The notes under the pieces: model-generated
The model's database searches: none
Seen by the model: the letters and a program-made list of their open reading frames with translations, nothing else
What the model was told of the DNA's origin: nothing
Part shown: positions 1 through 5,040 of the stretch, piece after piece
Position numbering within the stretch: position 1 is the stretch's first letter
How the letters are laid out: each line of letters starts with the position of its first letter
Assembly: GCA_026982585.1 (NCBI GenBank)
Contig: JALSGW010000078.1
Location: forward strand, 1-5,040
Source: Alphaproteobacteria bacterium
Lineage (GTDB): Bacteria; Pseudomonadota; Alphaproteobacteria; Geminicoccales; Geminicoccaceae
Direction: 5' to 3'
Length of the DNA stretch: 5,040 nucleotides
Made by a program: the position numbers and the translations under genes

Positions 1-1165
1 TTGCTTCACAAAGAGTTTTTCTCGCTTCTTTGCCAAGATTTTCGAGTTCGGTCTCGAGATCCTTTTTCAGAGCGTTCGGTAGCCACCGTAGGTCATTCCG
101 CAGGGGCAGCGTCAGTTCCCGTAGGATCCGGGCGGGCATGTTACGAATTCGCTCCAGACGTTTGTGTACGTCTTCGTCAAAGATGCTGATCCGAAATTCT
201 TGGCGATGTCGGACAGTGCCAGTCCGGGTCTCTGATTTCTCGCCGAGGAGCTCCGGTGACAATGGGGCATCCAAAGGGATCGGTCGGGAGTGGGGATCGA
301 TGGAGGCGATCTGTCCCTTTTTCAAAAAGCAGCAGACGTGACGGAGAACCGGATCGACCGCGGGCACGAGTGCGGGGGCCGTCGCACGCGGTCCGGACTT
401 GTGACGCGGCTCCCCATCGGCAGTTGCATCCGCTGAAGGCGACGCATTCGGGGCGGCGACGGAGTCTCTCGGCTCTCCGGAAGGATCCGCTGAGGTTCCA
501 CGAACCGGGGCCGATCGGGCTGGGCGCGCCGCTTCGACACGCTGCAGATATTCGTCCCAGAGCTTGCGCGCCTCCTCCGTGCCGGAAGCCGGGCGCAGTC
601 TCGGCGCCGCAGCGGTTGCCGAGGTGAGCGGGGCGGTGTGCTCTTCTTCGATCCACGCGAACCACTCGGCGAGACGGTTTGCCGTTTCCAGATCCAGGGG
701 CGAGCAAAGGACCGCATCGGTCGGATCCCACCGCCTCGCCACCAGAAAATTACCCACATTGCCCATAATCAGCCGGCCGCAGTCGTCCGCGCTGTTGCGC
801 GCGACCAGCAGATTGGCTGGAAGGCCTTCCGGCGCATGACGGATGAGCAGCCGAAACATGATCCGCCCCTCGCTCGCCTCCATGATCTCGAGGGCGTCGG
901 CGAGGGTATCCGACCAGGTCGGGCAGCCGGGCCACAGCGCGAGGATGATCCGCCCATGCCGTTCCTCGCCCGGCTCGCCCGCCCAGGCACGAAACCACGC
1001 GATGCCGCGATGATCGAGGCCGGACACCATCCCCCAGAGGGACCGGACCGGGCTCAGCGCTTCCTGCAGGGGTGCGGGCGAGCCGCCCTTGCCTTCGAGC
1101 ATCCCTCGATCGGGGAGGATCTGCGCCAACAGGCGATCGAACAGCTTCCCGCCCCCAGCCGCCAT
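1..1165 (-). CDS. Uncharacterised protein, N-terminal 388 residues (runs off the left edge)
   Basis: I read an unbroken minus-strand frame from the ATG at 1165-1163 to base 2; no stop occurs in the window, so the C-terminus lies outside it. The start is supported by GGAGGGA (complement of 1171-1177) five bases upstream. I do not recognise the family. Visible layout: residues 1-180 look folded, with hydrophobic stretches (GRIILALWPG at 71-80, RLIMGNVGNF at 131-140) and a tryptophan-rich segment WFAWIEEE at 168-175 followed by APLT. Residues about 212-268 are a Pro/Ala/Ser/Thr-rich, probably flexible linker. Residues about 322-388 are charged and probably helical (EFRISIFDEDVHKRLERI, then LKKDLETELENLGKEARKTL). 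I see no signal peptide, membrane segment, nucleotide-binding loop or obvious catalytic motif. The gene is divergent from trmFO. Its third codon positions are GC-rich in the N-terminal two thirds and less so near the left edge. That the frame is coding is well supported; its function is unknown. Confidence 0.8.
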   Translation of the reverse strand, partial: MAAGGGKLFDRLLAQILPDRGMLEGKGGSPAPLQEALSPVRSLWGMVSGLDHRGIAWFRAWAGEPGEERHGRIILALWPGCPTWSDTLADALEIMEASEGRIMFRLLIRHAPEGLPANLLVARNSADDCGRLIMGNVGNFLVARRWDPTDAVLCSPLDLETANRLAEWFAWIEEEHTAPLTSATAAAPRLRPASGTEEARKLWDEYLQRVEAARPARSAPVRGTSADPSGEPRDSVAAPNASPSADATADGEPRHKSGPRATAPALVPAVDPVLRHVCCFLKKGQIASIDPHSRPIPLDAPLSPELLGEKSETRTGTVRHRQEFRISIFDEDVHKRLERIRNMPARILRELTLPLRNDLRWLPNALKKDLETELENLGKEARKTLCEA

Positions 1166-1170
1166 GCGAA

Positions 1171-1177
1171 TCCCTCC
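1171..1177 (-). promoter_or_regulatory. Shine-Dalgarno site of the minus-strand gene
   Basis: On the minus strand this reads GGAGGGA, five bases before the ATG at 1165. It fixes the start of the leftmost gene and is one of the better arguments that the gene is real. Confidence 0.7.
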
Positions 1178-1390
1178 GACGCATGAGGAACATTCCATGC
1201 ATAGTCCGGAGACGCTTCGCTCGTCCAGGCAGCGAGCCCGGAGGCAGTTCGGGGAAAGCTCGCGCCTTCCGCGCAAGCCAGAGGACGGCGTGCAGGTGCG
1301 GGGTTCGCAGGCCAAAGGCGCTTCGGAAGACCGTTGCGCCGAAACCGCATCCGGCCCATCTCTTGCGCGATGGATGTGCGGCTCACCATG

Positions 1391-1396
1391 GGAGAG
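1391..1396 (+). promoter_or_regulatory. Shine-Dalgarno site deciding the trmFO start
   Basis: GGAGAG lies five bases before the GTG at 1402. This, together with the FAD-binding strand beginning a few residues later, selects 1402 over the ATG at 1072 and over the GTG at 1429, which falls inside the first beta strand. Confidence 0.6.
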
Positions 1397-1401
1397 CGGC
1401 G

Positions 1402-2811
1402 GTGGCCTGTGCGCCCCTCAAGGTCCATGTGATCGGCGGCGGGCTGGCCGGCTCGGAGGCGGCCTGGCAGCTCGCGCTCGCCGGGGTGCCGGTGGTGCTG
1501 CACGAAATGCGCCCGGCGCGCACCACCCCCGCCCACCAGACCGGCCGGCTCGCGGAGCTCGTCTGCTCCAACTCCTTCCGCTCCGACGAGACCTACACGA
1601 GCGCGGTGGGGCTGTTGCACGAGGAAATGCGGCGGCTCGATTCCCTCATCCTGCAGGCCGCAGACCGCCATCGGCTGCCGGCCGGCGCCGCCTTGGCGGT
1701 GGACCGGGAGGGGTTCGCGGCCGAGGTGGAACAACGTCTCGCCGCCCATCCGCTGGTGGAGATCCGGCGCGAGGAGGTGGCGGAGCTGCCGCCGCCGGAA
1801 TGGGGGCTTGCCGTCGTGGCCACCGGTCCGCTCACCTCAGAAAGCCTGGCGGCCGCGATCCGGTCGGTGGGCGGCGAGCGGGAGCTTGCCTTCTTCGACG
1901 CCATCGCGCCCATCGTCTATCGGGACAGCATCGACTTCAGCAAGGCCTGGTTCCAGTCCCGCTGGGACAAGGGAGAGGGGGCCGACTACATCAACTGTCC
2001 CCTCGACCGCGACCAGTACGAGGCCTTCATCGACGCCCTATTGAGTGCCGAAACCAGCGAGTTCCGCCCGTGGGAGCGGGATACCCCCTATTTCGAGGGG
2101 TGCCTGCCGATCGAGGTGATGGCGGCGCGGGGCCGCGACACGCTCCGCTTCGGCCCGATGAAGCCGGTCGGCCTGCGCGATCCGCGCACCGGACGGACTC
2201 CTTATGCGGTGGTGCAGCTGCGCCAGGACAACGCCCTCGGCACCCTCTACAACATGGTGGGATTCCAGACCAAGCTCAAATACGGCGAGCAGCTGCGCGT
2301 GTTCCGCATGATCCCAGGGCTGGAACAGGCGCGCTTCGCCCGCCTCGGCGGCCTCCACCGCAACACCTTCATCAACAGCCCGCGCCTGCTCGACGCCCAG
2401 CTCCGCTTCAAGGCAGCCCCCCACATCCGCTTCGCGGGCCAGATCACCGGGGTCGAGGGCTATGTGGAAAGCGCCGCCATCGGGCTGCTCGCGGGGCTGT
2501 TCACGGCTGCGGAATGGAAGGGCATCCAGGTGGAGCCGCCGCCGCCCACCTGCGCCCACGGCGCCCTGCTCGCCCACATCACCCAAGGGGCCCACGCCAA
2601 CAGCTTCCAGCCCATGAACGTCAACTTCGGCCTGTTCCCGCCCCTCACCCCGCCGGCGCCCAAGGACCGGCGCAAGCGTCTCCTGGCGGAGCGGGCCCTG
2701 GCCGCGCTCGAAGGCTGGCATACAACCTTCGCGCGAAAGGTGCGCGCCGCCCGGCCGCACGGGCCGGTGCGCCGGGAGGAGCGGGCGGAGGATCGCCCCC
2801 TGTGCCGATAA
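1402..2811 (+). CDS. trmFO: TrmFO, folate- and FAD-dependent tRNA (uracil-54-C5)-methyltransferase
   Basis: The 469-residue product belongs to the TrmFO (formerly Gid) family. These cytoplasmic flavoproteins methylate U54 in the tRNA T-loop, using methylenetetrahydrofolate as carbon donor and reduced FAD/NAD(P)H. The N-terminal dinucleotide fold reads KVHVIGGGLAGSEAAW (residues 7-22). The two family cysteines are present: ELVCSNSFRSD gives Cys55 and FEGCLPIEVMAARG gives Cys234, matching Cys53 and Cys226 of the Bacillus subtilis enzyme. GPMKPVGL, YNMVGFQTKLKYGEQ and the C-terminal FAD motif GQITGVEGYVESAA (from residue 346) are intact. Length is near the upper end of the family's usual 435-470. 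A basic tail of about 20 residues, ending RPLCR, follows the conserved core and may be lineage-specific. I chose the GTG at 1402, which has a Shine-Dalgarno site; an upstream extension would be open but non-homologous. Stop is TAA. It is followed 106 bases later by minC and probably has its own transcript. Confidence 0.96.
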   Translation: MACAPLKVHVIGGGLAGSEAAWQLALAGVPVVLHEMRPARTTPAHQTGRLAELVCSNSFRSDETYTSAVGLLHEEMRRLDSLILQAADRHRLPAGAALAVDREGFAAEVEQRLAAHPLVEIRREEVAELPPPEWGLAVVATGPLTSESLAAAIRSVGGERELAFFDAIAPIVYRDSIDFSKAWFQSRWDKGEGADYINCPLDRDQYEAFIDALLSAETSEFRPWERDTPYFEGCLPIEVMAARGRDTLRFGPMKPVGLRDPRTGRTPYAVVQLRQDNALGTLYNMVGFQTKLKYGEQLRVFRMIPGLEQARFARLGGLHRNTFINSPRLLDAQLRFKAAPHIRFAGQITGVEGYVESAAIGLLAGLFTAAEWKGIQVEPPPPTCAHGALLAHITQGAHANSFQPMNVNFGLFPPLTPPAPKDRRKRLLAERALAALEGWHTTFARKVRAARPHGPVRREERAEDRPLCR

Positions 2812-2846
2812 CCCCTTGTTCGGCCGGCGGGCTTCGGATAGACCAC

Positions 2847-2861
2847 GGCGCGGAAGGCGCC
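2847..2861 (+). other. Short GC hairpin between trmFO and minC
   Basis: GGCGC and GCGCC flank a GGAAG loop, a perfect 5-bp stem 36 bases after the trmFO stop. No T-run follows on either strand, so it is not a convincing intrinsic terminator. It lies just upstream of the minC promoter region and could be chance in GC-rich DNA. Confidence 0.2.
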
Positions 2862-2884
2862 CTCGTGGGGCGGAGTCCGCGGGC

Positions 2885-2893
2885 TGGTATAAA
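2885..2893 (+). promoter_or_regulatory. Extended -10 promoter of the minCDE operon
   Basis: TGGTATAAA fits an extended -10 element (TGn followed by TATAAA, five of six against TATAAT). It is the AT-richest spot in the trmFO-minC gap. No recognisable TTGACA-like -35 is seen at 16-19 bases upstream, where the DNA is G-rich, which is typical of extended -10 promoters. Transcription would start near base 2900, giving a leader of only about 18 bases that still contains the minC Shine-Dalgarno site AGAGG (2905-2909). Confidence 0.55.
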
Positions 2894-2917
2894 AGGGTGC
2901 GGACAGAGGCGGGCAGC

Positions 2918-3610
2918 ATGGCGGAGCAACAGGACGAGCGCCTTCCGTTTCGCATTCGCGGCTCGCTGCAGACCCTCCTCGCGCTTCAGTTGATCGAACC
3001 CGACCACCCTCGGTTGCTCCCCGAACTCGAGGCCAAGCTCGCCCATGCCAGTCAGTTCTACCGGGATGCGCCGCTGTTGTTGGACCTGGCGGCGGTGCGG
3101 GCGCGTCCGCCGATCGATCTCGGGCGGCTGGTCGGGGATCTGCGGCGGCTCGGGCTGCATCCGGTCGGGGTCCAGAACCCGAGTCCGCCCTGGCGGGAGG
3201 CGGCGGAACAGGCCGGGCTTGCCGTCTTCGGACCCGGCACCCAGCCGCCGGAGCGGCGCCCGCGCGCACCCCAGGCGCGGTCTGCGATGGTGGTGGACCG
3301 TCCGGTGCGCGGCGGCGAGCAGATCGTGGCCCGGGAGGGCGATCTGGTGGTGCTGGGGCCGGTCGGGCACGGGGCGGAGATCGCCGCGAGCGGCCATGTT
3401 CACGTCTATGCGCCGCTCAGGGGTCGCGCCTTCGCCGGCATCGACGGCGATTCCGGGGCCATGATCTTCTGCGATCGGCTCGAGGCGGAGCTGGTGTCGA
3501 TCGCCGGCGTGTATCTGGTGGCGGAGGAGTTCGAGCCGGCGGTGAGCGGCGCGCGGGTGCACATCCGCCGGCGCGGCGAGGCGCTGGTGATCACCCCGTG
3601 CGGGGCGTGA
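2918..3610 (+). CDS. minC: MinC, septum-site determining protein (FtsZ inhibitor)
   Basis: The 230-residue product matches the usual MinC length (231 in Escherichia coli). MinC is carried to the membrane by MinD-ATP and blocks FtsZ assembly near the poles. The N-terminal FtsZ-inhibiting domain spans about residues 1-105 (starting MAEQQDERLPFRIRGS). A Pro/Arg-rich linker follows (GTQPPERRPRAPQARS). The C-terminal beta-helix domain binds MinD and dimerises; it contains PVRGGEQIVAREGDLVVLG, the signature R168-G-R-A-F-A-G174 and AELVSIAG (190-197). The common HVYG before RGRA is HVYA here, and RSGQ is RGGE; both look like tolerated drift. The ATG at 2918 has AGAGG eight bases upstream. The frame is open further back to 2816, but that segment would overlap the promoter and lacks homology. 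First gene of minCDE; 39 bases separate it from minD. Confidence 0.95.
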   Translation: MAEQQDERLPFRIRGSLQTLLALQLIEPDHPRLLPELEAKLAHASQFYRDAPLLLDLAAVRARPPIDLGRLVGDLRRLGLHPVGVQNPSPPWREAAEQAGLAVFGPGTQPPERRPRAPQARSAMVVDRPVRGGEQIVAREGDLVVLGPVGHGAEIAASGHVHVYAPLRGRAFAGIDGDSGAMIFCDRLEAELVSIAGVYLVAEEFEPAVSGARVHIRRRGEALVITPCGA

Positions 3611-3635
3611 GGGAGGCAGGCGGGGGTTCAGCTCC

Positions 3636-3644
3636 AGAGGAGGT
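3636..3644 (+). promoter_or_regulatory. Strong Shine-Dalgarno site of minD, selecting GTG over a nearby ATG
   Basis: AGAGGAGGT is a near-perfect anti-16S match. It abuts an out-of-frame ATG at 3645 with no spacer, and sits five bases before the GTG at 3650. Only the GTG frame encodes MinD, and its spacing is the workable one. The ATG frame stops after eight codons at 3669-3671. Confidence 0.75.
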
Positions 3645-3649
3645 ATGGT

Positions 3650-4465
3650 GTGGCCAAGGTCATCGTGGTGACATCGGGCAAGGGCGGGGTCGGTAAGACC
3701 ACGAGCGCCGCAGCCATCAGCACCGGACTGGCCCAGCGCGGGCACCGTACGGTGGTGATCGACTTCGACGTGGGCCTGCGCAACCTCGATCTGGTGATGG
3801 GGGTGGAGCGGCGGGTGGTGTTCGACTTCGTCAACGTCATCAACGACGGCATCCGCCTCAACCAGGCGCTCATCAAGGACAAGCGGGTCGACAATCTGTT
3901 CATCCTGCCCACCTCCCAGACCCGCGACAAGGACGCGTTGACCCGCGAGGGGGTGGAGCGGGTGATGGAGGAGCTGCGGGCGGAGTTCGACTACATCATC
4001 TGCGACAGCCCGGCGGGCATCGAGAAGGGCGCCCAGATGGCCCTCTATTTCGCCGACGAGGCGATCGTGGTCACCAATCCGGAGATCTCCTCGGTGCGGG
4101 ATTCGGACCGCATACTGGGGCTGTTGCATTCGCGCTCGCGCCGGGCCGAGCTCGGTCTCGATCCCATCCGCGCCCACCTGCTGCTCACCCGCTACGACCT
4201 CGATCGGGTGCAGAGGGGCGACATGCTCAAGCTCGAGGATGTGGTGGACATCCTGGCCATTCCGGTGCTCGGCGTGATCCCCAACGACCCCATGGTGCTG
4301 CACTGCTCCAATCTCGGCCTGCCGGTGATCTTGGAGCGCAAGTCCCGGGCCGGCGAAGCCTATCGCGACGCGGTGGCGCGGCTGCTCGGCGAACAGGTGG
4401 AGATGCGGTTCGTCAAGCCCGAGCGCCGGGGACTGCTGGACTGGCTGGTGAGGAGAAGCGCGTGA
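3650..4465 (+). CDS. minD: MinD, septum-site determining membrane ATPase
   Basis: The 271-residue product is a ParA/MinD-type P-loop ATPase, about the length of the Escherichia coli protein (270) and very similar along its whole extent. ATP-bound MinD dimerises on the inner membrane and recruits MinC; MinE stimulates hydrolysis, driving pole-to-pole oscillation. The deviant Walker A motif is SGKGGVGKTT, with signature Lys11 and Lys16. Switch I carries VIDFDVGLRNLDL (Asp38, Asp40). Walker B is in YIICDSPAGIE, and NPEISSVRDSDRILG is also conserved. The C-terminal amphipathic membrane-targeting helix is RRGLLDWLVRRS near residues 259-270, with an unusual Trp on its hydrophobic face in place of the KRLF-type end of E. 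coli. The start is GTG with a strong Shine-Dalgarno site. The stop overlaps the minE start by four bases, implying translational coupling. Confidence 0.98.
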   Translation: MAKVIVVTSGKGGVGKTTSAAAISTGLAQRGHRTVVIDFDVGLRNLDLVMGVERRVVFDFVNVINDGIRLNQALIKDKRVDNLFILPTSQTRDKDALTREGVERVMEELRAEFDYIICDSPAGIEKGAQMALYFADEAIVVTNPEISSVRDSDRILGLLHSRSRRAELGLDPIRAHLLLTRYDLDRVQRGDMLKLEDVVDILAIPVLGVIPNDPMVLHCSNLGLPVILERKSRAGEAYRDAVARLLGEQVEMRFVKPERRGLLDWLVRRSA

Positions 4466-4740
4466 GGCTGCTCGAGTTCTTCCGGCTGCTGCGCGGGTCC
4501 CGCTCGGCCGAAACCGCGAAACAGCGCCTGCAGGTGCTGGTGGCGTTGGACCGCAGCGGGGCGGCCGGGCCCGACTTCCTGCCGCTTCTCCAGAAGGAGC
4601 TGGTGGAGGTGATCCGCAAATACGTCGAGGTGGAGGAGCGGCAGGTGAAGGTGGAGCTCGAGCGCGGTGCCGATTTCTCGGTGCTCGAGATCAACGTCGA
4701 ACTGCCCACATCGCGCCTGCTCAAACGCGCGGCCGTTTGA
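4462..4740 (+). CDS. minE: MinE, topological specificity factor of the Min system
   Basis: The 92-residue product matches MinE (88 in Escherichia coli). It binds membrane-bound MinD, displaces MinC and triggers ATP hydrolysis, so that the division inhibitor is lowest at mid-cell. Residues 2-10 (RLLEFFRLL) form the membrane-binding amphipathic start. Residues about 13-31 contain the anti-MinCD helix/strand (AKQRLQVLVALDRSG). The rest is the dimerisation/topological domain (LLQKELVEVIRKYVEVEERQVKVELE, then FSVLEINVELP). The GTG start overlaps the minD stop as GTGA, and GAGGAG (4450-4455) lies six bases upstream inside minD. Last gene of the operon; no clear terminator follows. Confidence 0.97.
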   Translation: MRLLEFFRLLRGSRSAETAKQRLQVLVALDRSGAAGPDFLPLLQKELVEVIRKYVEVEERQVKVELERGADFSVLEINVELPTSRLLKRAAV

Positions 4741-4854
4741 ACCACCCGCGCGCAGCGCACCAGAGCCGCTCCACCTGCCGAGCCGGATCCGACCAGCGCA
4801 GGGCCCGAGCCGAGGCCGGCGGCGACGCGCACCGGGGCGCTCCTCGACGCCGAA

Positions 4855-4915
4855 ATACGCATTCATACGCCTAACGACGGCGCCGAGGGCGGAACATACG
4901 CATGAATGCGACTAA
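4855..4915. repeat. Pair of 20-base partly palindromic motifs, 41 bases apart
   Basis: ATACGCATTCATACGCCTAA at 4855-4874 and ATACGCATGAATGCGACTAA at 4896-4915 agree at 16 of 20 positions. Each contains a near-palindrome, CGCAT-NN-ATRCG (4858-4869 and 4899-4910); the right copy is a perfect 5+5 palindrome and the left has one mismatch. Consequently the two cores are also inverted repeats of each other (11 of 12). Centre-to-centre distance is 41 bases, close to four helical turns, which would place two bound dimers on the same DNA face. The motifs are AT-richer than their surroundings. They could be operators for a flanking gene to the right; a role in ending or processing the minE transcript is less likely because no T-run follows. 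Function is inferred only. Confidence 0.5.
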
Positions 4916-4996
4916 TCGCGCCCGCCGCGGCGACGCAGGACCTCTCGCCGCCGGGCCCGCCAACCGCAAAGCCGGCTGCGGGTCACAACCGTTCGC

Positions 4997-5011
4997 CGCC
5001 CTGGAAGGGCG
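4997..5011 (+). other. Short perfect hairpin near the right edge
   Basis: CGCCCT and AGGGCG flank a GGA loop, a 6-bp stem. The downstream bases are AGAAGCGGA, and the other strand is also T-poor beside it, so an intrinsic terminator is not supported. It may be chance or part of a leader for a gene starting at or after 5038. Confidence 0.2.
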
Positions 5012-5040
5012 AGAAGCGGACCGGAAGCACCCGGCGCATG

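Larger units (their letters stand above)
1166..1401. other. Divergent intergenic region between the minus-strand gene and trmFO
   Basis: This 236-base gap separates two divergent starts and should hold both promoters. The trmFO frame stays open through it back to 1072, but the encoded stretch is Arg/Ser/Pro-rich, unlike any TrmFO N-terminus, so I treat it as non-coding. No strong sigma-70 promoter is visible. On the minus strand, TGGACG (complement of 1222-1227) and TATGCA (complement of 1198-1203) are 18 bases apart, a poor match. Several short dyads are present: GCTCG 1219-1223 with CGAGC 1233-1237, GGCGC 1317-1321 with GCGCC 1336-1340, and CCATC 1356-1360 with GATGG 1369-1373. The last would form a 5-bp stem with an 8-base loop in the trmFO leader. 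Such short dyads are expected by chance in GC-rich DNA. Confidence 0.5.
4741..5040. other. Gene-poor 3' flank of minE
   Basis: These 300 bases contain no gene I can support. Two overlapping plus frames are open to the right edge: one from ATG 4902 (46 codons, begins MNATNRARRGDAG, weak GGCGGA eight bases upstream) and one from ATG 4906 (45 codons, begins MRLIAPAAATQDL). Neither resembles a known protein, and high GC leaves all three plus frames open here by chance. An ATG also occupies the last three bases (5038-5040) and could begin the next gene. The minus strand has an open but featureless frame from the right edge to a stop at 4871-4873. Hairpins at 4964-4981 and 4997-5011 lack T-runs. 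The notable content is the twin motif at 4855-4915, listed separately. Confidence 0.45.

Noticed and set aside
638..1186. Plus-strand frame of 182 codons in the left region
   Set aside because: It is antisense to the stop-free minus-strand gene, which has a Shine-Dalgarno site and a more protein-like composition.
1291..1320. T-loop-like GGTTCG suggesting a tRNA
   Set aside because: The flanking bases do not pair as a 5-bp T stem and no acceptor or anticodon arm can be drawn around it.
1072..1401. Upstream in-frame extension of TrmFO to an ATG at 1072
   Set aside because: The extra 110 residues are Arg/Ser/Pro-rich, unlike any TrmFO N-terminus, overlap the start of the divergent gene, and a GTG with Shine-Dalgarno site lies just before the FAD-binding fold.
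1752..1759. GCTGGTGG, identical to the Escherichia coli Chi octamer, also seen inside minE
   Set aside because: It lies in coding sequence of a GC-rich genome where this octamer is expected by chance, and Chi is not the same sequence across bacteria.
1089..2993. A 634-codon plus-strand frame across trmFO
   Set aside because: It is out of frame with TrmFO, extremely Arg/Gly/Ala-rich and low in complexity; a shadow frame created by high GC.
2645..4303. A 552-codon minus-strand frame opposite minC and minD
   Set aside because: It is antisense to two certain genes, rich in His/Arg/Pro/Asp, and explained by the codon bias of the real strand.
4964..4981. CCGCA/TGCGG hairpin as a terminator for minE
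   Set aside because: It is over 220 bases from the minE stop, has a short stem with an 8-base loop, and no T-run follows.
4902..5040. Possible partial gene starting at ATG 4902 or 4906
   Set aside because: Only 45-46 codons are visible, no homology is recognisable, all plus frames are open there, and the Shine-Dalgarno match is weak; not enough to call a gene.

Overview
This is a GC-rich bacterial window with very strong G/C preference at third codon positions. It carries a complete minC-minD-minE cell-division operon whose MinD is very close to the enterobacterial form, so a Gram-negative, probably a gamma- or betaproteobacterium-like proteobacterium, is the best guess. The folate-dependent tRNA methylase TrmFO just upstream is uncommon in mainstream Gammaproteobacteria, which usually use TrmA. 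A deep-branching or acidophilic/chemolithotrophic lineage is therefore possible, but the sequence does not settle this.

Layout. Bases 1165 down to the left edge hold the N-terminal 388 codons of one large uncharacterised minus-strand protein. It has no stop in the window and a clear Shine-Dalgarno site in front of its ATG. It is divergently arranged with trmFO across a 236-base gap (1166-1401). trmFO (1402-2811, +) is complete, with FAD-binding and both catalytic cysteine motifs. A 106-base gap (2812-2917) carries an extended -10 promoter. Then come minC (2918-3610), minD (3650-4465) and minE (4462-4740), all + strand, with a 39-base gap and a 4-base overlap respectively. The last 300 bases have no convincing gene. 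They do contain a pair of 20-base near-identical, partly palindromic motifs 41 bases apart, standing out as AT-richer islands in GC-rich DNA.

How the genes work together. MinC (FtsZ inhibitor), MinD (membrane ATPase) and MinE (MinD ATPase activator and spatial regulator) form the complete Min oscillator that keeps the division septum at mid-cell. The layout suggests one transcript starting just upstream of minC. TrmFO makes 5-methyluridine at position 54 in tRNA and appears to be an independent neighbour. The minus-strand gene has no recognised function; its far end (roughly bases 1-250) is visibly less GC-rich than the rest.

I do not see a clearly new biological system. The observations most worth a second look are the twin motif downstream of minE and the unidentified minus-strand protein.
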